Source: Mytilus californianus (Eukaryota; Mollusca; Bivalvia; Mytilida; Mytilidae). From it: a DNA stretch of 64,000 nucleotides. The position numbers and the translations under genes were made by a program. The DNA is taken from the NCBI RefSeq assembly GCF_021869535.1, contig NW_026262734.1, positions 74,028,339 to 74,092,338 of the forward strand, given 5' to 3'. The notes beneath the pieces were generated by a model. The model was not told the origin of the DNA. It searched no databases and saw nothing but the letters and a program-made list of their open reading frames with translations. Within the stretch, counting starts at the first letter, position 1, and every line of letters begins with the position of its first letter. Below are positions 25,724 through 41,444 of the stretch, piece by piece.

Positions 25724-27152
25724 GTTCAACAAAGTATTTCTTTAGATTCGACAATTCAAAGAAAACAAACGAAAACAAAAATATAGCCATAAGTTAACTT
25801 CTGCAGAGGAACACATATATATAAATTAATATTTAACCACACAGTACATTTGTATTTATGTATGATTTCATATGTATATTAAGATAAACAATCAAAAGAA
25901 AGCAAAATTACAAATAGTAACTACCAGTAATTTAAAATTTGGCTTCTTTGGTCGCTCGTAATCGGTTGTCCTCAAATATAGTTCCTTTCGTGTTGATGTT
26001 TGTAAAATCGTATAGTATCATTTTCGTGAGAATCCAATGGCTTATAATTATTAGTTGCATTATTTCTTGATAGTGAAATATGATATAATGTTAATATTTT
26101 TCAGGTGGTATTGTCGGACTATTTCGTGTCAAATTTGTATGAAAGGCAACTATGTCTGTTTGATATTCAGACATTTCTTTGCGATAGAATAAAATCTCCT
26201 AGAAATCCTATGTTAAAATAATAAAGTTCTTGCTTCCTTGTGTTTTATTACTTAATTTGATGTCTTCGCTGTTCAGCACAAGTGAACACACGCATTATCA
26301 TCGTTTCACTGGGAACCACAGAGCTGAAACCTAAACTTTTACGTTAGCAGGGACGTAACCCCGTCGAAAATTCTTGTCATTTTGGCAGTGAAAGACATGT
26401 AGATTTTTGTAATAATTGTAAAGTGTTGTTCCCGAAAACACGTTAGCTGCTGATTTACTGAATGGTGCACGAAAATAATGATTGCAAGGTGCAGACAAAG
26501 AAATTTTGCAGTCACTTGACATTAAAAATACTGTCTTTTATTAAAAAATGATATCCTACATAGCCAACAGTTGTCGTAAAGTTATTAAACGTTCTCTAAG
26601 TCTAATAGAAAGTCTTACATCGTGTAATGACTAAACTAAAAGGTCGCCACACATCTTTTCTGATGTACATACAGACCTTCATACGCAGGCCTCATCTCTG
26701 TTATGCATTATGATTCTGGAATATCTTCTTCTCTCTTTTCGTATCAATATTATTTCTTTCTCCTCATCTTATCTTTTTTCTGATTGCTGATTATTCTTTC
26801 TTCTTATTTCGTTTGCAAAGCTTTTAGTCCCATAAATAATACTTTTCAAACATTTTCGAGGTATATAATTACTAAATTTACCAATGCATCAAGGTATTTA
26901 ACCCTCATAATCCTGTTAGCTTCAAATTATTGAATGCGAGAAAAGTTGATATATGTATGGAAATTTTGAAATAAACAAAATAATTTAGATAAACCAAGAC
27001 TTTTATGTTGACGTTCGATATATAGTGTTGGTTTCCATCGTGTAATATGACAATACCGTGTAGGTAGTATCGAAAAACAAGAAAAAACATGAGTATTGCA
27101 GCTAAATGCATATTTCATTCGTTGATTCAAGAGATTGATACAAATGGTACAA
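25724..27152. repeat. Monomer 19
   Basis: Plain right type; no difference from the right-domain consensus seen. Confidence 0.95.
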
Positions 27153-28581
27153 GTTCAACAAAGTATTTCTTTAGATTCGACAATTCAAAGAAAACAAACG
27201 AAAACAAAAATATAGCCATAAGTTAACTTCTGCAGAGGAACACATATATATAAATTAATATTTAACCACACAGTACATTTGTATTTATGTATGATTTCAT
27301 ATGTATATTAAGATAAACAATCAAAAGAAAGCAAAATTACAAATAGTAACTACCAGTAATTTAAAATTTGGCTTCTTTGGTCGCTCGTAATCGGTTGTCC
27401 TCAAATATAGTTCCTTTCGTGTTGATGTTTGTAAAATCGTATAGTATCATTTTCGTGAGAATCCAATGGCTTATAATTATTAGTTGCATTATTTCTTGAT
27501 AGTGAAATATGATATAATGTTAATATTTTTCAGGTGGTATTGTCGGACTATTTCGTGTCAAATTTGTATGAAAGGCAACTATGTCTGTTTGATATTCAGA
27601 CATTTCTTTGCGATAGAATAAAATCTCCTAGAAATCCTATGTTAAAATAATAAAGTTCTTGCTTCCTTGTGTTTTATTACTTAATTTGATGTCTTCGCTG
27701 TTCAGCACAAGTGAACACACGCATTATCATCGTTTCACTGGGAACCACAGAGCTGAAACCTAAACTTTTACGTTAGCAGGGACGTAACCCCGTCGAAAAT
27801 TCTTGTCATTTTGGCAGTGAAAGACATGTAGATTTTTGTAATAATTGTAAAGTGTTGTTCCCGAAAACACGTTAGCTGCTGATTTACTGAATGGTGCACG
27901 AAAATAATGATTGCAAGGTGCAGACAAAGAAATTTTGCAGTCACTTGACATTAAAAATACTGTCTTTTATTAAAAAATGATATCCTACATAGCCAACAGT
28001 TGTCGTAAAGTTATTAAACGTTCTCTAAGTCTAATAGAAAGTCTTACATCGTGTAATGACTAAACTAAAAGGTCGCCACACATCTTTTCTGATGTACATA
28101 CAGACCTTCATACGCAGGCCTCATCTCTGTTATGCATTATGATTCTGGAATATCTTCTTCTCTCTTTTCGTATCAATATTATTTCTTTCTCCTCATCTTA
28201 TCTTTTTTCTGATTGCTGATTATTCTTTCTTCTTATTTCGTTTGCAAAGCTTTTAGTCCCATAAATAATACTTTTCAAACATTTTCGAGGTATATAATTA
28301 CTAAATTTACCAATGCATCAAGGTATTTAACCCTCATAATCCTGTTAGCTTCAAATTATTGAATGCGAGAAAAGTTGATATATGTATGGAAATTTTGAAA
28401 TAAACAAAATAATTTAGATAAACCAAGACTTTTATGTTGACGTTCGATATATAGTGTTGGTTTCCATCGTGTAATATGACAATACCGTGTAGGTAGTATC
28501 GAAAAACAAGAAAAAACATGAGTATTGCAGCTAAATGCATATTTCATTCGTTGATTCAAGAGATTGATACAAATGGTACAA
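27153..28581. repeat. Monomer 20
   Basis: Plain right type; no difference from the right-domain consensus seen. Confidence 0.95.
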
Positions 28582-30010
28582 GTTCAACAAAGTATTTCTT
28601 TAGATTCGACAATTCAAAGAAAACAAACGAAAACAAAAATATAGCCATAAGTTAACTTCTGCAGAGGAACACATATATAAAAATTAATATTTAACCACAC
28701 AGTACATTTGTATTTATGTATGATTTCATATGTATATTAAGATAAACAATCAAAAGAAAGCAAAATTACAAATAGTAACTACCAGTAATTTAAAATTTGG
28801 CTTCTTTGGTCGCTCGTAATCGGTTGTCCTCAAATATAGTTCCTTTCGTGTTGATGTTTGTAAAATCGTATAGTATCATTTTCGTGAGAATCCAATGGCT
28901 TATAATTATTAGTTGCATTATTTCTTGATAGTGAAATATGATATAATGTTAATATTTTTCAGGTGGTATTGTCGGACTATTTCGTGTCAAATTTGTATGA
29001 AAGGCAACTATGTCTGTTTGATATTCAGACATTTCTTTGCGATAGAATAAAATCTCCTAGAAATCCTATGTTAAAATAATAAAGTTCTTGCTTCCTTGTG
29101 TTTTATTACTTAATTTGATGTCTTCGCTGTTCAGCACAAGTGAACACACGCATTATCATCGTTTCACTGGGAACCACAGAGCTGAAACCTAAACTTTTAC
29201 GTTAGCAGGGACGTAACCCCGTCGAAAATTCTTGTCATTTTGGCAGTGAAAGACATGTAGATTTTTGTAATAATTGTAAAGTGTTGTTCCCGAAAACACG
29301 TTAGCTGCTGATTTACTGAATGGTGCACGAAAATAATGATTGCAAGGTGCAGACAAAGAAATTTTGCAGTCACTTGACATTAAAAATACTGTCTTTTATT
29401 AAAAAATGATATCCTACATAGCCAACAGTTGTCGTAAAGTTATTAAACGTTCTCCAAGTCTAATAGAAAGTCTTACATCGTGTAATGACTAAACTAAAAG
29501 GTCGCCACACATCTTTTCTGATGTACATACAGACCTTCATACGCAGGCCTCATCTCTGTTATGCATTATGATTCTGGAATATCTTCTTCTCTCTTTTCGT
29601 ATCAATATTATTTCTTTCTCCTCATCTTATCTTTTTTCTGATTGCTGATTATTCTTTCTTCTTATTTCGTTTGCAAAGCTTTTAGTCCCATAAATAATAC
29701 TTTTCAAACATTTTCGAGGTATATAATTACTAAATTTACCAATGCATCAAGGTATTTAACCCTCATAATCCTGTTAGCTTCAAATTATTGAATGCGAGAA
29801 AAGTTGATATATGTATGGAAATTTTGAAATAAACAAAATAATTTAGATAAACCAAGACTTTTATGTTGACGTTCGATATATAGTGTTGGTTTCCATCGTG
29901 TAATATGACAATACCGTGTAGGTAGTATCGAAAAACAAGAAAAAACATGAGTATTGCAGCTAAATGCATATTTCATTCGTTGATTCAAGAGATTGATACA
30001 AATGGTACAA
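28582..30010. repeat. Monomer 21
   Basis: Right type with T99A (28680) and T874C (29455); matches monomers 12 and 32. Confidence 0.95.
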
Positions 30011-31439
30011 GTTCAACAAAGTATTTCTTTAGATTCGACAATTCAAAGAAAACAAACGAAAACAAAAATATAGCCATAAGTTAACTTCTGCAGAGGAACA
30101 CATATATATAAATTAATATTTAACCACACAGTACATTTGTATTTATGTATGATTTCATATGTATATTAAGATAAACAATCAAAAGAAAGCAAAATTACAA
30201 ATAGTAACTACCAGTAATTTAAAATTTGGCTTCTTTGGTCGTTCGTAATCGGTTGTCCTCAAATATAGTTCCTTTCGTGTTGATGTTTGTAAAATCGTAT
30301 AGTATCATTTTCGTGAGAATCCAATGGCTTATAATTATTAGTTGCATTATTTCTTGATAGTGAAATATGATATAATGTTAATATTTTTCAGGTGGTATTG
30401 TCGGACTATTTCGTGTCAAATTTGTATGAAAGGCAACTATGTCTGTTTGATATTCAGACATTTCTTTGCGATAGAATAAAATCTCCTAGAAATCCTATGT
30501 TAAAATAATAAAGTTCTTGCTTCCTTGTGTTTTATTACTTAATTTGATGTCTTCGCTGTTCAGCACAAGTGAACACACGCATTATCATCGTTTCACTGGG
30601 AACCACAGAGCTGAAACCTAAACTTTTACGTTAGCAGGGACGTAACCCCGTCGAAAATTCTTGTCATTTTGGCAGTGAAAGACATGTAGATTTTTGTAAT
30701 AATTGTAAAGTGTTGTTCCCGAAAACACGTTAGCTGCTGATTTACTGAATGGTGCACGAAAATAATGATTGCAAGGTGCAGACAAAGAAATTTTGCAGTC
30801 ACTTGACATTAAAAATACTGTCTTTTATTAAAAAATGATATCCTACATAGCCAACAGTTGTCGTAAAGTTATTAAACGTTCTCTAAGTCTAATAGAAAGT
30901 CTTACATCGTGTAATGACTAAACTAAAAGGTCGCCACACATCTTTTCTGATGTACATACAGACCTTCATACGCAGGCCTCATCTCTGTTATGCATTATGA
31001 TTCTGGAATATCTTCTTCTCTCTTTTCGTATCAATATTATTTCTTTCTCCTCATCTTATCTTTTTTCTGATTGCTGATTATTCTTTCTTCTTATTTCGTT
31101 TGCAAAGCTTTTAGTCCCATAAATAATACTTTTCAAACATTTTCGAGGTATATAATTACTAAATTTACCAATGCATCAAGGTATTTAACCCTCATAATCC
31201 TGTTAGCTTCAAATTATTGAATGCGAGAAAAGTTGATATATGTATGGAAATTTTGAAATAAACAAAATAATTTAGATAAACCAAGACTTTTATGTTGACG
31301 TTCGATATATAGTGTTGGTTTCCATCGTGTAATATGACAATACCGTGTAGGTAGTATCGAAAAACAAGAAAAAACATGAGTATTGCAGCTAAATGCATAT
31401 TTCATTCGTTGATTCAAGAGATTGATACAAATGGTACAA
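30011..31439. repeat. Monomer 22
   Basis: Right type with C232T (30242). Confidence 0.95.
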
Positions 31440-32868
31440 GTTCAACAAAGTATTTCTTTAGATTCGACAATTCAAAGAAAACAAACGAAAACAAAAATAT
31501 AGCCATAAGTTAACTTCTGCAGAGGAACACATATATATAAATTAATATTTAACCACACAGTACATTTGTATTTATGTATGATTTCATATGTATATTAAGA
31601 TAAACAATCAAAAGAAAGCAAAATTACAAATAGTAACTACCAGTAATTTAAAATTTGGCTTCTTTGGTCGCTCGTAATCGGTTGTCCTCAAATATAGTTC
31701 CTTTCGTGTTGATGTTTGTAAAATCGTATAGTATCATTTTCGTGAGAATCCAATGGCTTATAATTATTAGTTGCATTATTTCTTGATAGTGAAATATGAT
31801 ATAATGTTAATATTTTTCAGGTGGTATTGTCGGACTATTTCGTGTCAAATTTGTATGAAAGGCAACTATGTCTGTTTGATATTCAGACATTTCTTTGCGA
31901 TAGAATAAAATCTCCTAGAAATCCTATGTTAAAATAATAAAGTTCTTGCTTCCTTGTGTTTTATTACTTAATTTGATGTCTTCGCTGTTCAGCACAAGTG
32001 AACACACGCATTATCATCGTTTCACTGGGAACCACAGAGCTGAAACCTAAACTTTTACGTTAGCAGGGACGTAACCCCGTCGAAAATTCTTGTCATTTTG
32101 GCAGTGAAAGACATGTAGATTTTTGTAATAATTGTAAAGTGTTGTTCCCGAAAACACGTTAGCTGCTGATTTACTGAATGGTGCACGAAAATAATGATTG
32201 CAAGGTGCAGACAAAGAAATTTTGCAGTCACTTGACATTAAAAATACTGTCTTTTATTAAAAAATGATATCCTACATAGCCAACAGTTGTCGTAAAGTTA
32301 TTAAACGTTCTCTAAGTCTAATAGAAAGTCTTACATCGTGTAATGACTAAACTAAAAGGTCGCCACACATCTTTTCTGATGTACATACAGACCTTCATAC
32401 GCAGGCCTCATCTCTGTTATGCATTATGATTCTGGAATATCTTCTTCTCTCTTTTCGTATCAATATTATTTCTTTCTCCTCATCTTATCTTTTTTCTGAT
32501 TGCTGATTATTCTTTCTTCTTATTTCGTTTGCAAAGCTTTTAGTCCCATAAATAATACTTTTCAAACATTTTCGAGGTATATAATTACTAAATTTACCAA
32601 TGCATCAAGGTATTTAACCCTCATAATCCTGTTAGCTTCAAATTATTGAATGCGAGAAAAGTTGATATATGTATGGAAATTTTGAAATAAACAAAATAAT
32701 TTAGATAAACCAAGACTTTTATGTTGACGTTCGATATATAGTGTTGGTTTCCATCGTGTAATATGACAATACCGTGTAGGTAGTATCGAAAAACAAGAAA
32801 AAACATGAGTATTGCAGCTAAATGCATATTTCATTCGTTGATTCAAGAGATTGATACAAATGGTACAA
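31440..32868. repeat. Monomer 23
   Basis: Plain right type; no further difference seen. Confidence 0.95.
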
Positions 32869-34297
32869 GTTCAACAAAGTATTTCTTTAGATTCGACAAT
32901 TCAAAGAAAACAAACGAAAACAAAAATATAGCCATAAGTTAACTTCTGCAGAGGAACACATATATATAAATTAATATTTAACCACACAGTACATTTGTAT
33001 TTATGTATGATTTCATATGTATATTAAGATAAACAATCAAAAGAAAGCAAAATTACAAATAGTAACTACCAGTAATTTAAAATTTGGCTTCTTTGGTCGC
33101 TCGTAATCGGTTGTCCTCAAATATAGTTCCTTTCGTGTTGATGTTTGTAAAATCGTATAGTATCATTTTCGTGAGAATCCAATGGCTTATAATTATTAGT
33201 TGCATTATTTCTTGATAGTGAAATATGATATAATGTTAATATTTTTCAGGTGGTATTGTCGGACTATTTCGTGTCAAATTTGTATGAAAGGCAACTATGT
33301 CTGTTTGATATTCAGACATTTCTTTGCGATAGAATAAAATCTCCTAGAAATCCTATGTTAAAATAATAAAGTTCTTGCTTCCTTGTGTTTTATTACTTAA
33401 TTTGATGTCTTCGCTGTTCAGCACAAGTGAACACACGCATTATCATCGTTTCACTGGGAACCACAGAGCTGAAACCTAAACTTTTACGTTAGCAGGGACG
33501 TAACCCCGTCGAAAATTCTTGTCATTTTGGCAGTGAAAGACATGTAGATTTTTGTAATAATTGTAAAGTGTTGTTCCCGAAAACACGTTAGCTGCTGATT
33601 TACTGAATGGTGCACGAAAATAATGATTGCAAGGTGCAGACAAAGAAATTTTGCAGTCACTTGACATTAAAAATACTGTCTTTTATTAAAAAATGATATC
33701 CTACATAGCCAACAGTTGTCGTAAAGTTATTAAACGTTCTCTAAGTCTAATAGAAAGTCTTACATCGTGTAATGACTAAACTAAAAGGTCGCCACACATC
33801 TTTTCTGATGTACATACAGACCTTCATACGCAGGCCTCATCTCTGTTATGCATTATGATTCTGGAATATCTTCTTCTCTCTTTTCGTATCAATATTATTT
33901 CTTTCTCCTCATCTTATCTTTTTTCTGATTGCTGATTATTCTTTCTTCTTATTTCGTTTGCAAAGCTTTTAGTCCCATAAATAATACTTTTCAAACATTT
34001 TCGAGGTATATAATTACTAAATTTACCAATGCATCAAGGTATTTAACCCTCATAATCCTGTTAGCTTCAAATTATTGAATGCGAGAAAAGTTGATATATG
34101 TATGGAAATTTTGAAATAAACAAAATAATTTAGATAAACCAAGACTTTTATGTTGACGTTCGATATATAGTGTTGGTTTCCATCGTGTAATATGACAATA
34201 CCGTGTAGGTAGTATCGAAAAACAAGAAAAAACATGAGTATTGCAGCTAAATGCATATTTCATTCGTTGAGTCAAGAGATTGATACAAATGGTACAA
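32869..34297. repeat. Monomer 24
   Basis: Right type with T1403G (34271). Confidence 0.95.
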
Positions 34298-35727
34298 GTT
34301 CAACAAAGTATTTCTTTAGATTCGACAATTCAAAGAAAACAAACGAAAACAAAAATATAGCCATAAGTTAACTTCTGCAGAGGAACACATATATATAAAT
34401 TAATATTTAACCACACAGTACATTTGTATTTATGTATGATTTCATATGTATATTAAGATAAACAATCAAAAGAAAGCAAAATTACAAATAGTAACTACCA
34501 GTAATTTAAAATTTGGCTTCTTTGGTCGCTCGTAATCGGTTGTCCTCAAATATAGTTCCTTTTGTGTTGATGTTTGTAAAATCGTATAGTATCATTTTCG
34601 TGAGAATCCAATGGCTTATAATTATTAGTTGCATTATTTCTTGATAGTGAAATATGATATAATGTTAATATTTTTCAGGTGGTATTGTCGGACTATTTCG
34701 TGTCAAATTTGTATGAAAGGCAACTATGTCTGTTTGATATTCAGACATTTCTTTGCGATAGAATAAAATCTCCTAGAAATCCTATGTTAAAATAATAAAG
34801 TTCTTGCTTCCTTGTGTTTTATTACTTAATTTGATGTCTTCGCTGTTCAGCACAAGTGAACACACGCATTATCATCGTTTCACTGGGAACCACAGAGCTG
34901 AAACCTAAACTTTTACGTTAGCAGGGACGTAACCCCGTCGAAAATTCTTGTCATTTTGGCAGTGAAAGACATGTAGATTTTTGTAATAATTGTAAAGTGT
35001 TGTTCCCGAAAACACGTTAGCTGCTGATTTACTGAATGGTGCACGAAAATAATGATTGCAAGGTGCAGACAAAGAAATTTTGCAGTCACTTGACATTAAA
35101 AATACTGTCTTTTATTAAAAAATGATATCCTACATAGCCAACAGTTGTCGTAAAGTTATTAAACGTTCTCCAAGTCTAATAGAAAGTCTTACATCGTGTA
35201 ATGACTAAACTAAAAGGTCGCCACACATCTTTTCTGATGTACATACAGACCTTCATACGCAGGCCTCATCTCTGTTATGCATTATGATTCTGGAATATCT
35301 TCTTCTCTCTTTTCGTATCAATATTATTTCTTTCTCCTCATCTTATCTTTTTTCTGATTGCTGATTATTCTTTCTTCTTATTTCGTTTGCAAAGCTTTTA
35401 GTCCCATAAATAATACTTTTCAAACATTTTCGAGGTATATAATTACTAAATTTACCAATGCATCAAGGTATTTAACCCTCATAATCCTGTTAGCTTCAAA
35501 TTATTGAATGCGAGAAAAGTTGATATATGTATGGAAATTTTGAAATAAACAAAATAATTTAGATAAACCAAGACTTTTATGTTGACGTTCGATATATAGT
35601 GTTGGTTTCCATCGTGTAATATGACAATACCGTGTAGGTAGTATCGAAAAACAAGAATAAAACATGAGTATTGCAGCTAAATGCATATTTCATTCGTTGA
35701 GTCAAGAGATTGATACAAATGGTACAA
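34298..35727. repeat. Monomer 25 (1,430 bp type)
   Basis: Same haplotype as monomer 17: C266T (34563), T874C (35171), inserted T (35658), T1403G (35701). Confidence 0.95.
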
Positions 35728-37156
35728 GTTCAACAAAGTATTTCTTTAGATTCGACAATTCAAAGAAAACAAACGAAAACAAAAATATAGCCATAAGTTA
35801 ACTTCTGCAGAGGAACACATATATATAAATTAATATTTAACCACACAGTACATTTGTATTTATGTATGATTTCATATGTATATTAAGATAAACAATCAAA
35901 AGAAAGCAAAATTACAAATAGTAACTACCAGTAATTTAAAATTTGGCTTCTTTGGTCGCTCGTAATCGGTTGTCCTCAAATATAGTTCCTTTTGTGTTGA
36001 TGTTTGTAAAATCGTATAGTATCATTTTCGTGAGAATCCAATGGCTTATAATTATTAGTTGCATTATTTCTTGATAGTGAAATATGATATAATGTTAATA
36101 TTTTTCAGGTGGTATTGTCGGACTATTTCGTGTCAAATTTGTATGAAAGGCAACTATGTCTGTTTGATATTCAGACATTTCTTTGCGATAGAATAAAATC
36201 TCCTAGAAATCCTATGTTAAAATAATAAAGTTCTTGCTTCCTTGTGTTTTATTACTTAATTTGATGTCTTCGCTGTTCAGCACAAGTGAACACACGCATT
36301 ATCATCGTTTCACTGGGAACCACAGAGCTGAAACCTAAACTTTTACGTTAGCAGGGACGTAACCCCGTCGAAAATTCTTGTCATTTTGGCAGTGAAAGAC
36401 ATGTAGATTTTTGTAATAATTGTAAAGTGTTGTTCCCGAAAACACGTTAGCTGCTGATTTACTGAATGGTGCACGAAAATAATGATTGCAAGGTGCAGAC
36501 AAAGAAATTTTGCAGTCACTTGACATTAAAAATACTGTCTTTTATTAAAAAATGATATCCTACATAGCCAACAGTTGTCGTAAAGTTATTAAACGTTCTC
36601 TAAGTCTAATAGAAAGTCTTACATCGTGTAATGACTAAACTAAAAGGTCGCCACACATCTTTTCTGATGTACATACAGACCTTCATACGCAGGCCTCATC
36701 TCTGTTATGCATTATGATTCTGGAATATCTTCTTCTCTCTTTTCGTATCAATATTATTTCTTTCTCCTCATCTTATCTTTTTTCTGATTGCTGATTATTC
36801 TTTCTTCTTATTTCGTTTGCAAAGCTTTTAGTCCCATAAATAATACTTTTCAAACATTTTCGAGGTATATAATTACTAAATTTACCAATGCATCAAGGTA
36901 TTTAACCCTCATAATCCTGTTAGCTTCAAATTATTGAATGCGAGAAAAGTTGATATATGTATGGAAATTTTGAAATAAACAAAATAATTTAGATAAACCA
37001 AGACTTTTATGTTGACGTTCGATATATAGTGTTGGTTTCCATCGTGTAATATGACAATACCGTGTAGGTAGTATCGAAAAACAAGAAAAAACATGAGTAT
37101 TGCAGCTAAATGCATATTTCATTCGTTGATTCAAGAGATTGATACAAATGGTACAA
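35728..37156. repeat. Monomer 26
   Basis: Right type with C266T (35993) only. Confidence 0.95.
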
Positions 37157-38585
37157 GTTCAACAAAGTATTTCTTTAGATTCGACAATTCAAAGAAAACA
37201 AACGAAAACAAAAATATAGCCATAAGTTAACTTCTGCAGAGGAACACATATATATAAATTAATATTTAACCACACAGTACATTTGTATTTATGTATGATT
37301 TCATATGTATATTAAGATAAACAATCAAAAGAAAGCAAAATTACAAATAGTAACTACCAGTAATTTAAAATTTGGCTTCTTTGGTCGCTCGTAATCGGTT
37401 GTCCTCAAATATAGTTCCTTTCGTGTTGATGTTTGTAAAATCGTATAGTATCATTTTCGTGAGAATCCAATGGCTTATAATTATTAGTTGCATTATTTCT
37501 TGATAGTGAAATATGATATAATGTTAATATTTTTCAGGTGGTATTGTCGGACTATTTCGTGTCAAATTTGTATGAAAGGCAACTATGTCTGTTTGATATT
37601 CAGACATTTCTTTGCGATAGAATAAAATCTCCTAGAAATCCTATGTTAAAATAATAAAGTTCTTGCTTCCTTGTGTTTTATTACTTAATTTGATGTCTTC
37701 GCTGTTCAGCACAAGTGAACACACGCATTATCATCGTTTCACTGGGAACCACAGAGCTGAAACCTAAACTTTTACGTTAGCAGGGACGTAACCCCGTCGA
37801 AAATTCTTGTCATTTTGGCAGTGAAAGACATGTAGATTTTTGTAATAATTGTAAAGTGTTGTTCCCGAAAACACGTTAGCTGCTGATTTACTGAATGGTG
37901 CACGAAAATAATGATTGCAAGGTGCAGACAAAGAAATTTTGCAGTCACTTGACATTAAAAATACTGTCTTTTATTAAAAAATGATATCCTACATAGCCAA
38001 CAGTTGTCGTAAAGTTATTAAACGTTCTCTAAGTCTAATAGAAAGTCTTACATCGTGTAATGACTAAACTAAAAGGTCGCCACACATCTTTTCTGATGTA
38101 CATACAGACCTTCATACGCAGGCCTCATCTCTGTTATGCATTATGATTCTGGAATATCTTCTTCTCTCTTTTCGTATCAATATTATTTCTTTCTCCTCAT
38201 CTTATCTTTTTTCTGATTGCTGATTATTCTTTCTTCTTATTTCGTTTGCAAAGCTTTTAGTCCCATAAATAATACTTTTCAAACATTTTCGAGGTATATA
38301 ATTACTAAATTTACCAATGCATCAAGGTATTTAACCCTCATAATCCTGTTAGCTTCAAATTATTGAATGCGAGAAAAGTTGATATATGTATGGAAATTTT
38401 GAAATAAACAAAATAATTTAGATAAACCAAGACTTTTATGTTGACGTTCGATATATAGTGTTGGTTTCCATCGTGTAATATGACAATACCGTGTAGGTAG
38501 TATCGAAAAACAAGAAAAAACATGAGTATTGCAGCTAAATGCATATTTCATTCGTTGAGTCAAGAGATTGATACAAATGGTACAA
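37157..38585. repeat. Monomer 27
   Basis: Right type with T1403G (38559) only, like monomers 15 and 24. Confidence 0.95.
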
Positions 38586-40015
38586 GTTCAACAAAGTATT
38601 TCTTTAGATTCGACAATTCAAAGAAAACAAACGAAAACAAAAATATAGCCATAAGTTAACTTCTGCAGAGGAACACATATATATAAATTAATATTTAACC
38701 ACACAGTACATTTGTATTTATGTATGATTTCATATGTATATTAAGATAAACAATCAAAAGAAAGCAAAATTACAAATAGTAACTACCAGTAATTTAAAAT
38801 TTGGCTTCTTTGGTCGCTCGTAATCGGTTGTCCTCAAATATAGTTCCTTTTGTGTTGATGTTTGTAAAATCGTATAGTATCATTTTCGTGAGAATCCAAT
38901 GGCTTATAATTATTAGTTGCATTATTTCTTGATAGTGAAATATGATATAATGTTAATATTTTTCAGGTGGTATTGTCGGACTATTTCGTGTCAAATTTGT
39001 ATGAAAGGCAACTATGTCTGTTTGATATTCAGACATTTCTTTGCGATAGAATAAAATCTCCTAGAAATCCTATGTTAAAATAATAAAGTTCTTGCTTCCT
39101 TGTGTTTTATTACTTAATTTGATGTCTTCGCTGTTCAGCACAAGTGAACACACGCATTATCATCGTTTCACTGGGAACCACAGAGCTGAAACCTAAACTT
39201 TTACGTTAGCAGGGACGTAACCCCGTCGAAAATTCTTGTCATTTTGGCAGTGAAAGACATGTAGATTTTTGTAATAATTGTAAAGTGTTGTTCCCGAAAA
39301 CACGTTAGCTGCTGATTTACTGAATGGTGCACGAAAATAATGATTGCAAGGTGCAGACAAAGAAATTTTGCAGTCACTTGACATTAAAAATACTGTCTTT
39401 TATTAAAAAATGATATCCTACATAGCCAACAGTTGTCGTAAAGTTATTAAACGTTCTCCAAGTCTAATAGAAAGTCTTACATCGTGTAATGACTAAACTA
39501 AAAGGTCGCCACACATCTTTTCTGATGTACATACAGACCTTCATACGCAGGCCTCATCTCTGTTATGCATTATGATTCTGGAATATCTTCTTCTCTCTTT
39601 TCGTATCAATATTATTTCTTTCTCCTCATCTTATCTTTTTTCTGATTGCTGATTATTCTTTCTTCTTATTTCGTTTGCAAAGCTTTTAGTCCCATAAATA
39701 ATACTTTTCAAACATTTTCGAGGTATATAATTACTAAATTTACCAATGCATCAAGGTATTTAACCCTCATAATCCTGTTAGCTTCAAATTATTGAATGCG
39801 AGAAAAGTTGATATATGTATGGAAATTTTGAAATAAACAAAATAATTTAGATAAACCAAGACTTTTATGTTGACGTTCGATATATAGTGTTGGTTTCCAT
39901 CGTGTAATATGACAATACCGTGTAGGTAGTATCGAAAAACAAGAATAAAACATGAGTATTGCAGCTAAATGCATATTTCATTCGTTGAGTCAAGAGATTG
40001 ATACAAATGGTACAA
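38586..40015. repeat. Monomer 28 (1,430 bp type)
   Basis: C266T (38851), T874C (39459), inserted T (39946) and T1403G (39989). Confidence 0.95.
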
Positions 40016-41444
40016 GTTCAACAAAGTATTTCTTTAGATTCGACAATTCAAAGAAAACAAACGAAAACAAAAATATAGCCATAAGTTAACTTCTGCAGAG
40101 GAACACATATATATAAATTAATATTTAACCACACAGTACATTTGTATTTATGTATGATTTCATATGTATATTAAGATAAACAATCAAAAGAAAGCAAAAT
40201 TACAAATAGTAACTACCAGTAATTTAAAATTTGGCTTCTTTGGTCGCTCGTAATCGGTTGTCCTCAAATATAGTTCCTTTTGTGTTGATGTTTGTAAAAT
40301 CGTATAGTATCATTTTCGTGAGAATCCAATGGCTTATAATTATTAGTTGCATTATTTCTTGATAGTGAAATATGATATAATGTTAATATTTTTCAGGTGG
40401 TATTGTCGGACTATTTCGTGTCAAATTTGTATGAAAGGCAACTATGTCTGTTTGATATTCAGACATTTCTTTGCGATAGAATAAAATCTCCTAGAAATCC
40501 TATGTTAAAATAATAAAGTTCTTGCTTCCTTGTGTTTTATTACTTAATTTGATGTCTTCGCTGTTCAGCACAAGTGAACACACGCATTATCATCGTTTCA
40601 CTGGGAACCACAGAGCTGAAACCTAAACTTTTACGTTAGCAGGGACGTAACCCCGTCGAAAATTCTTGTCATTTTGGCAGTGAAAGACATGTAGATTTTT
40701 GTAATAATTGTAAAGTGTTGTTCCCGAAAACACGTTAGCTGCTGATTTACTGAATGGTGCACGAAAATAATGATTGCAAGGTGCAGACAAAGAAATTTTG
40801 CAGTCACTTGACATTAAAAATACTGTCTTTTATTAAAAAATGATATCCTACATAGCCAACAGTTGTCGTAAAGTTATTAAACGTTCTCTAAGTCTAATAG
40901 AAAGTCTTACATCGTGTAATGACTAAACTAAAAGGTCGCCACACATCTTTTCTGATGTACATACAGACCTTCATACGCAGGCCTCATCTCTGTTATGCAT
41001 TATGATTCTGGAATATCTTCTTCTCTCTTTTCGTATCAATATTATTTCTTTCTCCTCATCTTATCTTTTTTCTGATTGCTGATTATTCTTTCTTCTTATT
41101 TCGTTTGCAAAGCTTTTAGTCCCATAAATAATACTTTTCAAACATTTTCGAGGTATATAATTACTAAATTTACCAATGCATCAAGGTATTTAACCCTCAT
41201 AATCCTGTTAGCTTCAAATTATTGAATGCGAGAAAAGTTGATATATGTATGGAAATTTTGAAATAAACAAAATAATTTAGATAAACCAAGACTTTTATGT
41301 TGACGTTCGATATATAGTGTTGGTTTCCATCGTGTAATATGACAATACCGTGTAGGTAGTATCGAAAAACAAGAAAAAACATGAGTATTGCAGCTAAATG
41401 CATATTTCATTCGTTGAGTCAAGAGATTGATACAAATGGTACAA
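40016..41444. repeat. Monomer 29
   Basis: C266T (40281) and T1403G (41418) without the insertion; same as monomer 16. Confidence 0.95.

Larger units (their letters stand above)
28582..37156. repeat. Higher-order block, second instance (copies 21-26)
   Basis: Signatures in order: T99A+T874C (copy 21), C232T (22), none (23), T1403G (24), C266T+T874C+T insertion+T1403G (25), C266T (26). They are colinear with copies 12-18 apart from the number of intermediate monomers. Confidence 0.75.
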